Of a stretch of 64,000 nucleotides of DNA, positions 34,639 to 43,234 are shown one piece after another. The translations under genes and the position numbers were made by a program. Location of the stretch: the NCBI GenBank assembly GCA_963772445.1, contig CAVYXK010000016.1, positions 62,001 to 126,000 on the forward strand, read 5' to 3'. Numbering within the stretch: the stretch's first letter is position 1; every line of letters begins with the position of its first letter. This DNA is from CAVYXK01 sp963772445 (lineage in GTDB: Bacteria > Pseudomonadota > Alphaproteobacteria > Acetobacterales > Acetobacteraceae). The notes beneath the pieces were generated by a model, which was not told the DNA's origin, did no database searches, and saw nothing but the letters and a program-made list of their open reading frames with translations.

Positions 34639-36615
34639 ATGCATGATGGTGCGCTGATAGCCCATTTGTACGTTGTCTTCTCCTTGCCAAAGGAAGACTG
34701 CCAGGATTCCGCCTCGCCATCGGTTGATGCAAAAATGCAGCACCATAGCCCTTCTCTGGCAGGCGCAGGGGTTGTCACGTCTTTCTCGCTTGACACTATA
34801 TATGGGGTTAGACACCGTGCACAAGTGGCTATCAGAGCACCATATGACCTAACAAAGTGCCGCCGCTTCTTCGTCCGGCCGGCGACCCCACGGCAGCGCC
34901 AATACGAGGCATTGCGCGCCTATTTCTTCGAAGGCATTGGCTCTGACGCGGCGGCGCGACGGTTCGGCTACTCACCGGGCGCATTCCGGGTGCTCTGCCA
35001 CGCCTTTCGTCGCGGCGAACTGCCAGACTTCTTCGCCGTCGTCCGACCGGGTCGGCGTGAGCAGCCCAGAAAGGGCCGTGCCCATGACCAGATCGTGGCG
35101 CTGCGCAAACGCAATTACTCAGTCTACGAGATCAGTCAGGCGCTTTCCGAACGGGGAATGCCACTCAGTGCGACTGCGGTACGCGAGGTCCTCGCCGCGG
35201 AAGGGTTCGCACCGCTGCCGCGGCGGCTCGACGAGGAGCGTCCGGCCGTAGCCGGGCCCAGCACCGAGGCAGTCGCCAACATCCGCAGCTTCACGCTCAC
35301 GCCGCGCGAGTTCACGACACGGGTCGGGGGGCTGTTCCTGTTCATCGCCGAACTGGTGCGTTTGAACACCGACACCCTGGCGCTCGGCGCCAAACTCCCC
35401 GGCTCGCGCATGATCCCGGCCGCGCATGCTTTGCGCGCCTCGCTGGCTCTGAAGCTATGGGCCATTGAGCGGAAGAGCCATATCATGGCGCTGGTTGCCG
35501 ACGAAGGCCTGGCGCTGTTCTGCGGGCTCAACGTCATGCCGAAGAGGAGCTTCCTGTCGGAGTATTCCTCACGGATCACCCCGCAGAACGTCTCGCGGTT
35601 GCTCGCTCTGTGGCACGAACGGTTGGCCGGAGAGGCGCTCTTCAGCGGGGAGTTGATCAACCTCGATTTCCACTCCGTGCCCTATTTCGGCGAACACCCG
35701 GTGGTCGAAACACACTATCTGCCGAGGCGCAGTCGCCGTCAGCCCAGCATCCTCACGTTCCTCGCCCAGGACGCCGACAGTCAGGTGTTCTGCTACTCGA
35801 ACGCCGACATTCGCAAGGGTGAGGAGGCCGAGGAAATCTTCCGTTTCATCGAGTTCTGGAAGCGTCAGCATGGCAAAGTGCCGCAGCACCTCGTATTCGA
35901 TTCCAAACTCACGACTTACGAAGGGCTCGACCGGCTGGATGCCGCCGGGATCACCTTTATGACGCTGCGCCGGCGCTCCAAAGGCCTGCTGGCCGAAGTC
36001 TATGAGCTGGCAGCATCGGCGTGGCGCACCATCACGCTCAACCTGCCCAGTCGCAAATATCGCACACCCCAAGTCTTCGAGCAGAAGGTCTGCCTTCGCG
36101 AACGCACCTACCGACAACTGTTCATCAAGGATCTCGGCCACGATGAACCCACTATCCTTGTCACCAACGACAGGCATGCCAGCGCCCGCAACCTCATCAC
36201 TCGCTATGCCAAGCGCATGCTGATCGAAAGTGCGCTCGCCGATGCCGTACGCTTCTTCCACATCGACGCGCTCTCCTCTTCAGTCGGCTTCAAGGTTGAT
36301 TTCGACATGGCGCTCCTCGTCCTCGCCAGCGCCCTCTACCGGTTGATGGCCCGACGCATGCGAGGCTACGATGATGCCCAAGCCCGCCGTATCTTCCGCG
36401 ATTTGATCGACATGCCGGCAAACGTCGCCATCGCCACTGACGAGGTCACAGTGCGCTTCCACCGTCGCGCCCATCTTCCAATCGGTACTCGCCTCCGGAC
36501 TTATCGACCAACCCGTCCTGGTGCCATGGTGGCAAGGCCGTTCGCTCCGCCTGATCCACTAGCATGTGAAACCTGTCGTGTTAGGCGATTTCCGGTCCGT
36601 GGAAATCCAGGCTAG
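34639..36615 (+). pseudogene. DDE transposase of the 2.06-kb IS, copy 2, C-terminally frameshifted
   Basis: It is identical to the copy 1 product over nearly the whole length apart from one Asn-to-Ser change (LIESALAD). An inserted G after RRAHLPI changes the last about 25 residues (GTRLRTYRPTRPGAMVARPF onward) and lets the frame run through the right inverted repeat. The native end WWQGRSLRLIH is lost. The catalytic core is intact, so activity cannot be excluded. Confidence 0.75.
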
Positions 36616-36732
36616 GACAGCTATGAAGCTATCCTCAAGGCATGTCGTAATGCCTGGAACAAACTGATGGCAATGCCCGAACAAATCGCCTCCCTCACCA
36701 GGCGCTCTTGGGCCAAACCGGCCATCGCATAG

Positions 36733-36824
36733 TAAGGAAGAAAGCCTAACCACAGAGACACCGAGGCACGGAGCCTGACCCTTCTCGGTGTCTCTGTGCC
36801 GCTGTGGTTAAGCTTTTTCTTACC
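36733..36824. repeat. 92-bp hairpin element between two IS630 3' fragments
   Basis: The left arm CCTAACCACAGAGACACCG and right arm CGGTGTCTCTGTG...CTGTGGTTAAG form a near-perfect inverted repeat of about 33 bp per arm, with an extra CGGCAC-type bulge in the right arm and an 18-base loop. The AACCACxGAGACACxGAG words resemble the repeats that flank the GxxExxY gene at 54546-55021. It looks like a small non-autonomous palindromic element. Confidence 0.65.
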
Positions 36825-36845
36825 TCCGTCACGAAATCAGGGGGC

Positions 36846-36985
36846 CGTGTCTGAGACACCGATGAGGTCATCCTCAGGGGCATGTCATGACGCCTGAAAC
36901 AAACTCGCAGAACTTCCCGACCGCATCGTCTCCCTCGCCAGGCGCCCCTGGGTCAAACCAGTCATCGAACAGGGCGGCTGGTATT
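36846..36985 (+). pseudogene. second IS630 transposase 3' fragment
   Basis: With a few frame corrections it reads DEVILRACHDAWNKLAELP, DRIVSLARRPWVKPVIEQ, GGWY, a diverged copy of the IS630 tail at 36616-36732. It runs into the IS630-type right end. Confidence 0.6.
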
Positions 36986-37125
36986 ACATTACATCGCGCT
37001 GGCGTTCGGGACAATGATCAGTCAAGACCTGCTTGTTTCCGCCGGCTTCGAACCTGCGAGTAAACGCACCGCCATGTTTTTTCGACCGCGACCCTGACGC
37101 CCTTTCTTGGTCGCCCGCCGTATGG

Positions 37126-37200
37126 CTGGGCGTGGCGCAGCGGTAGCGTGCCTGCCTTGGAAGCAGGAAGTCGTTGGTTCGATCCCAACCGCCCAGACCA
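37126..37200 (+). tRNA. tRNA-Pro (anticodon TGG)
   Basis: The cloverleaf is complete. The acceptor CTGGGCG pairs with CGCCCAG, then discriminator A and encoded CCA. The D arm contains AGCGGTAGC, the anticodon stem CCTGC/GCAGG holds loop CTTGGAA with TGG at 37158-37160, and the T arm is GTTGG-TTCGATC-CCAAC. CCA ends at 37200, only 3 bp before the convergent rtcB stop. The loop is unusual for tRNA-Pro, which commonly has TTTGGGA, so it may be a diverged extra copy or tRNA-like RNA. Confidence 0.8.
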
Positions 37201-37203
37201 TCC

Positions 37204-38556
37204 CTAGTCCTTCCACGGATCAAACTCGCCCTCGCCGGCCATCGCCACAGCGAACGGCCGCAGACGGTGCAGCACCTTCACGCTGCCAGCGTGGTGCGAC
37301 AGAACGTCAGGCAGGCGCCGGTAGGCCATCGGGCTCTCATCCAGATCGGCGCCGGCCAGGAGCACGCCGCGCTCGCGCAACCATGCATCCATCTGCTCCC
37401 TGGTGAACCGGCGCTTCGCCTCCTTGCGGCCGAACACACGGCCGGCACCATGGATGGTGGAGTAGAGCGAAGCGTGCGCCAGCGGACTGTCCACGCCCTC
37501 CAGGATCAGCGCGTCATCGCCCATACTGCCGCCGACGAAACCACGCTGGCCTGGGAAGGCGGGCGTCGCACCCTTGCGGACAACCCATAGGTCGCGCGGG
37601 ATGCCGTCGATTACGTGAGGCTCCCGCCAGGCGTAGTTGTGGTGGTTGTGCACCATGTCGGTGACCGTGCCGCCGATGATCTGGCGCACACGCTCCACGA
37701 CCCATTCGCGGCCGGCGTACGAGTAGCGGCCGGCGAGCTGCATGGCGGCGATGTAGCGGCGGCCGAGTTCACTGTCCTCGTCCACGATAGCCGGCGGGAC
37801 GTTCAGGCCGTCCTTGCCGCCCGCGGCCTTCATGTAGCGGGTGGCGCTGGTGTGGCCGAGCCCGCGACTGCCGAAGTGCACGCCGATCCAGACGAAGCCT
37901 TCCTCGTCGCGCAGCAGGTCCACATAGTGGTTCCCGCTGCCGACCGTGCCGAGCTGTGCGACGGCCTTCTGTCGGTAGCTCTCCATGTCCGCTTCGATCC
38001 ACGAGTAGGTGTCATCGAAGAGGTCGCCGGCCGACCGCTCGACGGGCTCATTGTTCGTGCGTCCGACACCGAAGGAGATGACCTTGCGGATATCACCGAG
38101 GATGAGCGGAACCGTGTCCGCGATTGCCTCGTATCGAGTATCGAGGCGGACTGCCATGTTGCCGCATCCGATATCGAAGCCCACGCCGGAGATGCTGATT
38201 TGCTTCTCGTAGGCGATGACCCCGCCAACCGGCTGCGCGTAGCCGAGGTGGCCATCCGCACAGATCACGCCGGCGACCGCATTGCCCACCGACATGCAGT
38301 TCCGCATCTGGTCGATCGTGGCCTGGTCGTGCTCCCCGATCACCAACATGGGGCTGTTCTGGTAGCGCGGTTCCTGCGGACGCAGGTTCGCGATCTGCGC
38401 TGCTGTCTCCGCGGCCTCACGCGCGTTCTGTTCGGCCCGTGCGGCGTCCCGGAACGTGCACCAGGCTGGCATGCCGCGCTCGCTGCCTGGCTTGGGAACA
38501 CGACTGTCGGGATCGATACCCGCGGCAATGGCAAGCTCGCGGGCTCGCTGTTCCAT
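37204..38556 (-). CDS. rtcB: RtcB-family RNA ligase
   Basis: The 450-residue protein starts MEQRARELAIAAGIDPDSRV; ten further in-frame residues upstream are unlikely. Metal- and GTP-site motifs are ICADGHLGYAQPVGGV, GVGFDIGCGN (metal-binding Asp and Cys), GTVGSGNHYVDL, IGVHFGSRGLGH, HNHHNYAWREPH and STIHGAGRVFGRKEAKR, whose His is the guanylylation site. RtcB joins 2',3'-cyclic phosphate (or 3'-phosphate) and 5'-OH RNA ends in RNA repair. No rtcA, rtcR or archease is nearby. It converges on the tRNA-Pro gene, nearly touching it. Confidence 0.93.
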   Translation of the reverse strand: MEQRARELAIAAGIDPDSRVPKPGSERGMPAWCTFRDAARAEQNAREAAETAAQIANLRPQEPRYQNSPMLVIGEHDQATIDQMRNCMSVGNAVAGVICADGHLGYAQPVGGVIAYEKQISISGVGFDIGCGNMAVRLDTRYEAIADTVPLILGDIRKVISFGVGRTNNEPVERSAGDLFDDTYSWIEADMESYRQKAVAQLGTVGSGNHYVDLLRDEEGFVWIGVHFGSRGLGHTSATRYMKAAGGKDGLNVPPAIVDEDSELGRRYIAAMQLAGRYSYAGREWVVERVRQIIGGTVTDMVHNHHNYAWREPHVIDGIPRDLWVVRKGATPAFPGQRGFVGGSMGDDALILEGVDSPLAHASLYSTIHGAGRVFGRKEAKRRFTREQMDAWLRERGVLLAGADLDESPMAYRRLPDVLSHHAGSVKVLHRLRPFAVAMAGEGEFDPWKD

Positions 38557-38749
38557 GGGATCGACACGGCGGGTACTCGGGTTCATTTACGCCAGAAACG
38601 CCGAGAGCGGCCAGCACACCGTGCCGGCGAAGCCGCCGAATATGATAATGCGCGGTTGGCACATATAGACATCGAGGCCGACGCCCCTCGATTGGTCGTC
38701 AGATCGGCGATCACTGGAGGGGAGGGAGCAGCTAGCCGCGGCGCTTGTT

Positions 38750-40743
38750 TCATTGTGGCGGGCAGTGTCCTCGGTCGCCGAATTTGGCATCGATCTCTTG
38801 CGCTACAGAAACGTAACCGGCATCAGGCTGGAGACGGGCACCGATCATTATATGCTCGCATGCTTCCGTCAGGATCTCAACAACCTGTTTCTGCGGTGTC
38901 GCGGGTCCGACCTGGTCAGCCAGCGCGAGGCCGAGACCAACGTGGGCGCCCCCAGCCTCCGGGTCGAGTTGGATCTCAGTCCGGAATTCGCTGATCGCTT
39001 CGTCGAGCTTGCCCTGGTTGCGAAGGGCGTCACCAAGACGGCCGCGGGCATCAGCATTTTTCGGGTCGAGTTGGATGCCTGCGCGGAATTCACTGATCGC
39101 CTCGTCAGGCTTGCCCTGGAAGCCGAGGGTGGTGCCGAGATTGAGGTGGGCGTAAACGCTTTTCGGGTCGAGTTGGATGGCCGTGCGATATTCGCTGATC
39201 GCCGCGTCGGATTCGCCCAGATTTTGAGCAAGCAATTCGTGGGCGCCGGCGTTTTTCGGGTCGAGTTGGATAACTGTGCGGAATTCGCTGATCGCCTCGT
39301 CAGACTTGCCCTGGTTGCCAAGGACGTAGCCGAGCCGGAGGTGAGCTTCGACGTTTTTCGGATCGAGTTGGATAGCAGTGCGGAATTCGCTGATCGCCTC
39401 GTCGAGGTTACCCTTACTGAAGTTGGAACTCCAAAGGGCTTCACCGAGACCGGCGTGCAAATCCGCGTCTTTCGGATTGAGTTGCACGGCGGCACGGAAT
39501 TCGCTGATCGCCTCGTCGAGCTTGCCCTGGCTGCGGAGGGCGGCACCGAGGTTGTAATGCGCTATCGCGTCCTTAGGGTCGAGTTGGATGGCGGTTCGGT
39601 ATTCGATGTTCGCCTCATCGGTCTTGCGCTGATCGCGAAGGATATTGGCGAGGTTGTTGCGGGCGATCGGGTCGTTCGGGTCGAGTTGGATGGCGGCTCT
39701 GTATTCGCTAATCGCCTCGACGAACTTGCCCTGGTCGCTAAGGACGTTGCCGAGCCCGACGTGGGGGATCGCGAATTTCGGGTCGAGCGTGATGGCGGCG
39801 TGGTATTCGCTGATCGCTTCCTCTCGCTCACCTTGTTCGTTACGGACGTTGGCTAGGTTATAGTGCGGGTCGCACTTTTAGGGTCGAGTTGGATCGCAAC
39901 TCCATATTCGCTGATCGCCTGGTTGGGCATGTTTTCGCGATGCCTGTCATTTCCATTGTTGTTGTGCACCTTAGCTCCTAGCGTCGGGAGGAGTTTATCG
40001 ACCAGATCTCTTGCGGCCTGATCAAGCAGTGCCTTAGGATGATCGGGATCACCGACCACCTCTTTTACAGAAATTCTGTGGCGATTGCTCCGAAGCACCA
40101 GCGAGATATGACCATCGAAAATGGTGAACTCGCCCGAGATGGTCAGGCGCCGCTCAAGACCCAAGAAGCCTTGGATCGTCGTTGCGAACGAATCGAGTGA
40201 GGTTCCGACACCAGGGATGACGATGGATGGAAGGTCCGATTGCTGGAGAAAATTCGCGTGTTCTCCTGGGTTTCTAAAGACGGCGACATCACGGGCCTTT
40301 AGACTCGATGGTTGAATTGGCCGGATCTGCGGGGCTACGGTGGGAGAATCGTTTTGGGTGATGTGCGTAAGGATCGTCTCGATGGCGTCCTGCAATCGCC
40401 GGGACGCCACATCCGACCCGAAGCCTTTCTCGTCGGCAAAGCTTTTAGGCACCGAGATCGGCTCGATCGTGATCGTCTCTCGTAGGGTGTCCCACCCAAG
40501 CAGGACAAGAATCGCGAGGATCGATATTAATGCGCCCAGGCTAAATAGAAAACTCAGCAGATCTTGCCAAGTTGGATTGACTAGCACACGAAACTGATGA
40601 CCCGTGTTCACGCTTGTTGGGTTCGTTTCATCGCGTTCTTTGGCGTCTGCGACGCGCGCTCCTTCCACCGCCGTTGTCGCCACAATATCCGCCTCAGCCT
40701 CGGAGTGGGTGACGCTCGCGCCAGGGCATTTGTTGTCCTGCAT
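38750..40743 (-). CDS. membrane-anchored TPR-repeat protein, one-base frameshift
   Basis: The N-terminal part (MQDNKCPGASVTHSEAEADI on) has one transmembrane segment (LLSFLFSLGALISILAILVL), then a soluble domain of unknown type. About ten tandem TPRs with the consensus QGKxDEAISEFRTAIQLDPK follow. The frame breaks near 39858, where a C appears to be missing after LDPKSAT; the next frame continues PHYNLANVRNEQGEREEAIS without stops to 38750. Total length 1994 bp is one base short of three-divisible. The repeats are nearly identical in DNA (about 102-bp period), so length variation is likely. TPR arrays bind proteins; the partner is unknown. Confidence 0.75.
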
Positions 40744-40796
40744 AGCTTCCTCCTAGCGCAACATGGCTGTCCAGGCTGCTGGCGAGGATGATCTTA

Positions 40797-41000
40797 CGTT
40801 GGAAGTACCTCTATCGCGCAATAGCAGCGTGACGGCGCCCTGGTTGACCTCGCCGCCACCAAGGCTTTCTTTCGATTGACAAAGACGGTGACGGGCGTCA
40901 TGCCGGACCGGGTCACGACTGACGGCCACGACGCGTATCCCCGGGCGATCCGCACGGTGCTCGGCGAGCGCGTGCGGCATCGGACGACAACTACTCAACT
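40797..41000 (+). pseudogene. IS6-family transposase fragment
   Basis: WKYLYRAI, a frame break, then DGALVDLAATKAFFRLTKTV and PDRVTTDGHDAYPRAIRTVL match the middle of IS6/IS26-like transposases, including one catalytic Asp. The 5' HTH part and the C-terminal Glu region are missing. It is a relic between the TPR gene and an unannotated region. Confidence 0.65.
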
Positions 41001-41265
41001 CGGATTTCCCAGATAGCCCTCGACTTCGTCCATTCGTAGCTGACCGTAGTCTTCGCCCAATCCTCTTGCCAGCAATTTCACCGATCACGGCCCGTGGCTT
41101 CCTATGCTGCAGTGCAACGATAACCAAAATTGGCGGGCCTTCCGATCCCAAGCGTCGGATTTGGGCGCAACTCCCACCGATAGACGAGCCCGCCCGCTGA
41201 GTGCTCATGTTGAAATCCCCAAAGGCATGCCGCCACCCACGATTATGGCGTGCCCGCCGTACGGG

Positions 41266-41625
41266 CTATACCCAACATCTGCGCCCCAGTGATGTATGCA
41301 CTTTTTTCGGTCGCCTGCGATCCCTCAGTTTCACATACAGAGGGTCATGCAGGCGTATCCTGACCCGCTGCCTCTTCGATCTTTGGTCCGCATACGACAA
41401 CATGTACCAGCCGGCGAAACTCCGGGATATCACCAGCCTGTCGTAGAACCGGGTCAACCATGGCTGATCCAGGTCAAGCCCCACAGGGGCCATGAGACGT
41501 GGCCCCGTCATCTTGGGTTCCGTCGGCAGAAGCTCACTCGCGGTCGCCATTGCCCACTCTTCAGGCGTGTGCGGGCGCGACTTCATGATCGCGACGAAGG
41601 ATTTGGTTGTTATGACCCGCCCCAT
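41266..41625 (-). CDS. hypothetical protein (119 residues), doubtful
   Basis: A minus-strand frame MGRVITTKSFVAIMKSRPHT with SRSFAGWYMLSYADQRSKRQ and RVRIRLHDPLYVKLRDRRRP looks protein-like in composition but matches no family I recognise. The region has fewer stops than expected by chance on both strands. It has no conserved neighbour. It may be a small island gene or a remnant of a mobile element. Confidence 0.3.
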   Translation of the reverse strand: MGRVITTKSFVAIMKSRPHTPEEWAMATASELLPTEPKMTGPRLMAPVGLDLDQPWLTRFYDRLVISRSFAGWYMLSYADQRSKRQRVRIRLHDPLYVKLRDRRRPKKVHTSLGRRCWV

Positions 41626-42318
41626 ATCGCACCATCGGGCGTATTATCAATCGTGGCGCTTGTTACCAGGCCACCAGTAGCCACGCTATTCAGCGTCCAT
41701 GATGGGGTAACAGCTTGTAGGCTATTATGACCTGTCGGCGTAATCGACACAGCCGTCACAAGAATAGTCGTTCTCATTATAATTTCTTCCTTGCCGCTGC
41801 CTTATTACCACGCCAGGAACATTGGTCCAGAGACTTTCATGAGCGCCGTTTCCAACAGAGCGTCTCCGACGTGTCCGAGGACTCTGAAAACCCGCTACGC
41901 ACGCCGACCGCCGTATTTATGCGTGACTTCTACGATGTCAGTTGCAGCGATCTGGTCATCACCAATCTTCTCGACTCCATTAGCCTTTATGGATTGACGC
42001 CGAGATGAGTATCGGCGCGGAATGCGCGGCTTTCTGAGTTCCCTTTTTGGCGACTCCGCCGGTGCCATTGTGCCGGGGACTGTTTTCTGTCGGCACCTGG
42101 TTTGTCAGCCAGTTCTTCCCGCTCCCGTTTGATGCAGGGTCACGCTGCGAGCTGTGGCAGAACTCGCACTCGTTTTCGTCTGCGCGGGATACATGATGCC
42201 GATCGCTGGTATCACATTTGCCAGACCCGAAGAGACGGAGAAGGAGGGCGATGCCAAGAACGCGAACGGGCGCAACTCCGTTTGAGGTCTTGGGTAAAGC
42301 GCAGGCGATGCACTTCCT
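41626..42318. other. region without a confident gene
   Basis: About 700 bp of lower GC than the surroundings around 41730-41990. Short frames exist (a 93-codon frame at 41727 on the plus strand; a frame ending VAELALVFVCAGYMMPIAGI near 42200) but none shows a domain or good start signals. Probably island DNA remnants. Confidence 0.35.
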
Positions 42319-42457
42319 TCAAATGCGCGACTTGGGATGCGGAACCGGCCGCTGCACGTCGCGGGCCGGCTTGTCCTCGCGCAGTCCTGCATACACGACT
42401 TGCCGTAGTAGATTATCGAGGGTCCACGTGAGGTACTCGAGAGTGCCGAGTTCTGGG

Positions 42458-42841
42458 TTACTTCCTGGCGGCCTGTGACTTTCGCTCGTAGTCGTCAAGC
42501 CACTGCTCAGTGAGCCGGTCGAGCTCCTCGAGCTGGCGTTCGGAGTAGGATTCCGGCGCAAAGCCCTCGAGCCACCCGAGCACGTGAGTTTCGATCAAGT
42601 CGCGCGGCACGTCCGGATGCTCGGCATGGATGCGTTCTGCCGACTGCTCGATCGACAGCCGTTTCCCGTCGTCCCAGACGATCTTGCGCCGTTTGGGGTC
42701 GACGTCGGCATTATCCAGTGCGGCGAAGACCAGATCGAGCGCGTAGACCGAGCGTTCCCCCTCGGACGAGCCCATCCATTCGAGGAAGGCGTCAGTGAAC
42801 GGGTTGTTCTCGAAGGGGTGTTTTGCGCGTCGCTTGCCCAT
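42458..42841 (-). CDS. accessory protein of the IS4-like element, copy B
   Basis: 127-residue counterpart of the gene at 31230. Differences include AERIHAEH for AECIHAEH and HVLGWLEG for HVVGWLEG. The rest, including the acidic C-terminus EELDRLTEQWLDDYERKSQA, is unchanged. It lies 22 bp downstream of the DUF6788-like gene and its frame is intact. Function unknown; the strict linkage to the transposase in both copies is the only clue. Confidence 0.6.
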   Translation of the reverse strand: MGKRRAKHPFENNPFTDAFLEWMGSSEGERSVYALDLVFAALDNADVDPKRRKIVWDDGKRLSIEQSAERIHAEHPDVPRDLIETHVLGWLEGFAPESYSERQLEELDRLTEQWLDDYERKSQAARK

Positions 42842-42863
42842 CGGATGAGGATAGCACCGCGGG

Positions 42864-43181
42864 TCATTGCCGTCGCAAGGCTCGCTTCATCATCAAGCGG
42901 CTCTGCTCGATGCTCAAGGCGATCCACTGGGCGGTGAGCGCCTTGAAGCGCTTATAGTTGCGGATCTCACGCCGCACCTCGGGCAGATAGTCGCGCGGAA
43001 CATATTCGGTCCGGCTCCTCATCTGCCGCGTGTAGCTGAGCTGGTAGTAGGGTCCCCTCCGGTTCTCTGGATCCTTGTACTGGCGGGTGAGCGATCCGGG
43101 CCGCATGTCTTCAATGCCGGCCAGCTGCGCCTTGATGCTTCCAATGCGCTTTCTGATCACTGCCAGGCGTTTGTTTGTCAT
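42864..43181 (-). CDS. DUF6788-like small protein, copy B
   Basis: Counterpart of 31636-31953 with one visible change (RKRIGSI for RKRVGSI). Intact 105-residue basic protein with the RPGSL and GPYYQLSYT motifs, divergent from the copy B transposase. Probably nucleic-acid binding. Confidence 0.65.
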   Translation of the reverse strand: MTNKRLAVIRKRIGSIKAQLAGIEDMRPGSLTRQYKDPENRRGPYYQLSYTRQMRSRTEYVPRDYLPEVRREIRNYKRFKALTAQWIALSIEQSRLMMKRALRRQ

Positions 43182-43187
43182 AGGTTT

Positions 43188-43211
43188 AGCATACCAGTGC
43201 TATACTATGCT
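43188..43211. promoter_or_regulatory. dyad in the IS divergent promoter region, copy B
   Basis: AGCATA (43188-43193) and TATGCT (43206-43211), identical to the dyad in copy A. Confidence 0.35.
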
Positions 43212-43234
43212 GGCAACAGAATTGAGAGGGCCCG

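Larger units (their letters stand above)
34552..36615 (+). mobile_element. 2.06-kb IS, copy 2
   Basis: Same inverted repeats and CTAG flanks as copy 1 (23058-25119), inserted near the 3' end of the IS630 transposase. It differs at few positions, including the left-end terminator stem and an extra G near 36485. Confidence 0.88.
33602..36732 (+). pseudogene. IS630-family transposase, disrupted by IS copy 2
   Basis: The N-terminal part (MTVAITRLERSAADLREAAA, HTH around LEGWSREAAAEACAMDRQTL, winged HTH, then IWFGDEARVGQKGTLTYVWA with the first Asp, VLLVDGAGWHQPG with the second, and ELNPVENVWEFLRGNFLSHC with the Glu) runs to 34551. After the IS it resumes at 36616 with DSYEAILKACRNAWNKLMAM and ends SWAKPAIA, stop at 36730-36732. 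Rejoining the flanks with one CTAG gives an in-frame TAG where a Trp is usual, so the CTAG may belong to the IS. Confidence 0.85.
33507..36988 (+). mobile_element. IS630-family element, split by a 2.06-kb IS
   Basis: The left end TGTTATACCAGCCGCCC (33507) matches the reverse complement of the right end GGGCGGCTGGTATTACA (36972-36988). The transposase starts at 33602. The 2.06-kb IS copy 2 splits it at 34552-36615. The right part contains two partial, diverged copies of the transposase 3' end separated by a hairpin, so the right end may come from a second, older IS630 copy. Confidence 0.6.

Noticed and set aside
37615..38994. Long plus-strand open frame opposite rtcB
   Set aside because: The minus strand encodes a fully conserved RtcB; the plus frame has no recognisable motif and ends outside any conserved boundary.
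38900..39850. Regularly spaced repeats that could suggest a CRISPR array
   Set aside because: The about 102-bp period, in-frame translation to TPR consensus and absence of 23-47-bp repeats with unique spacers show a coding repeat.
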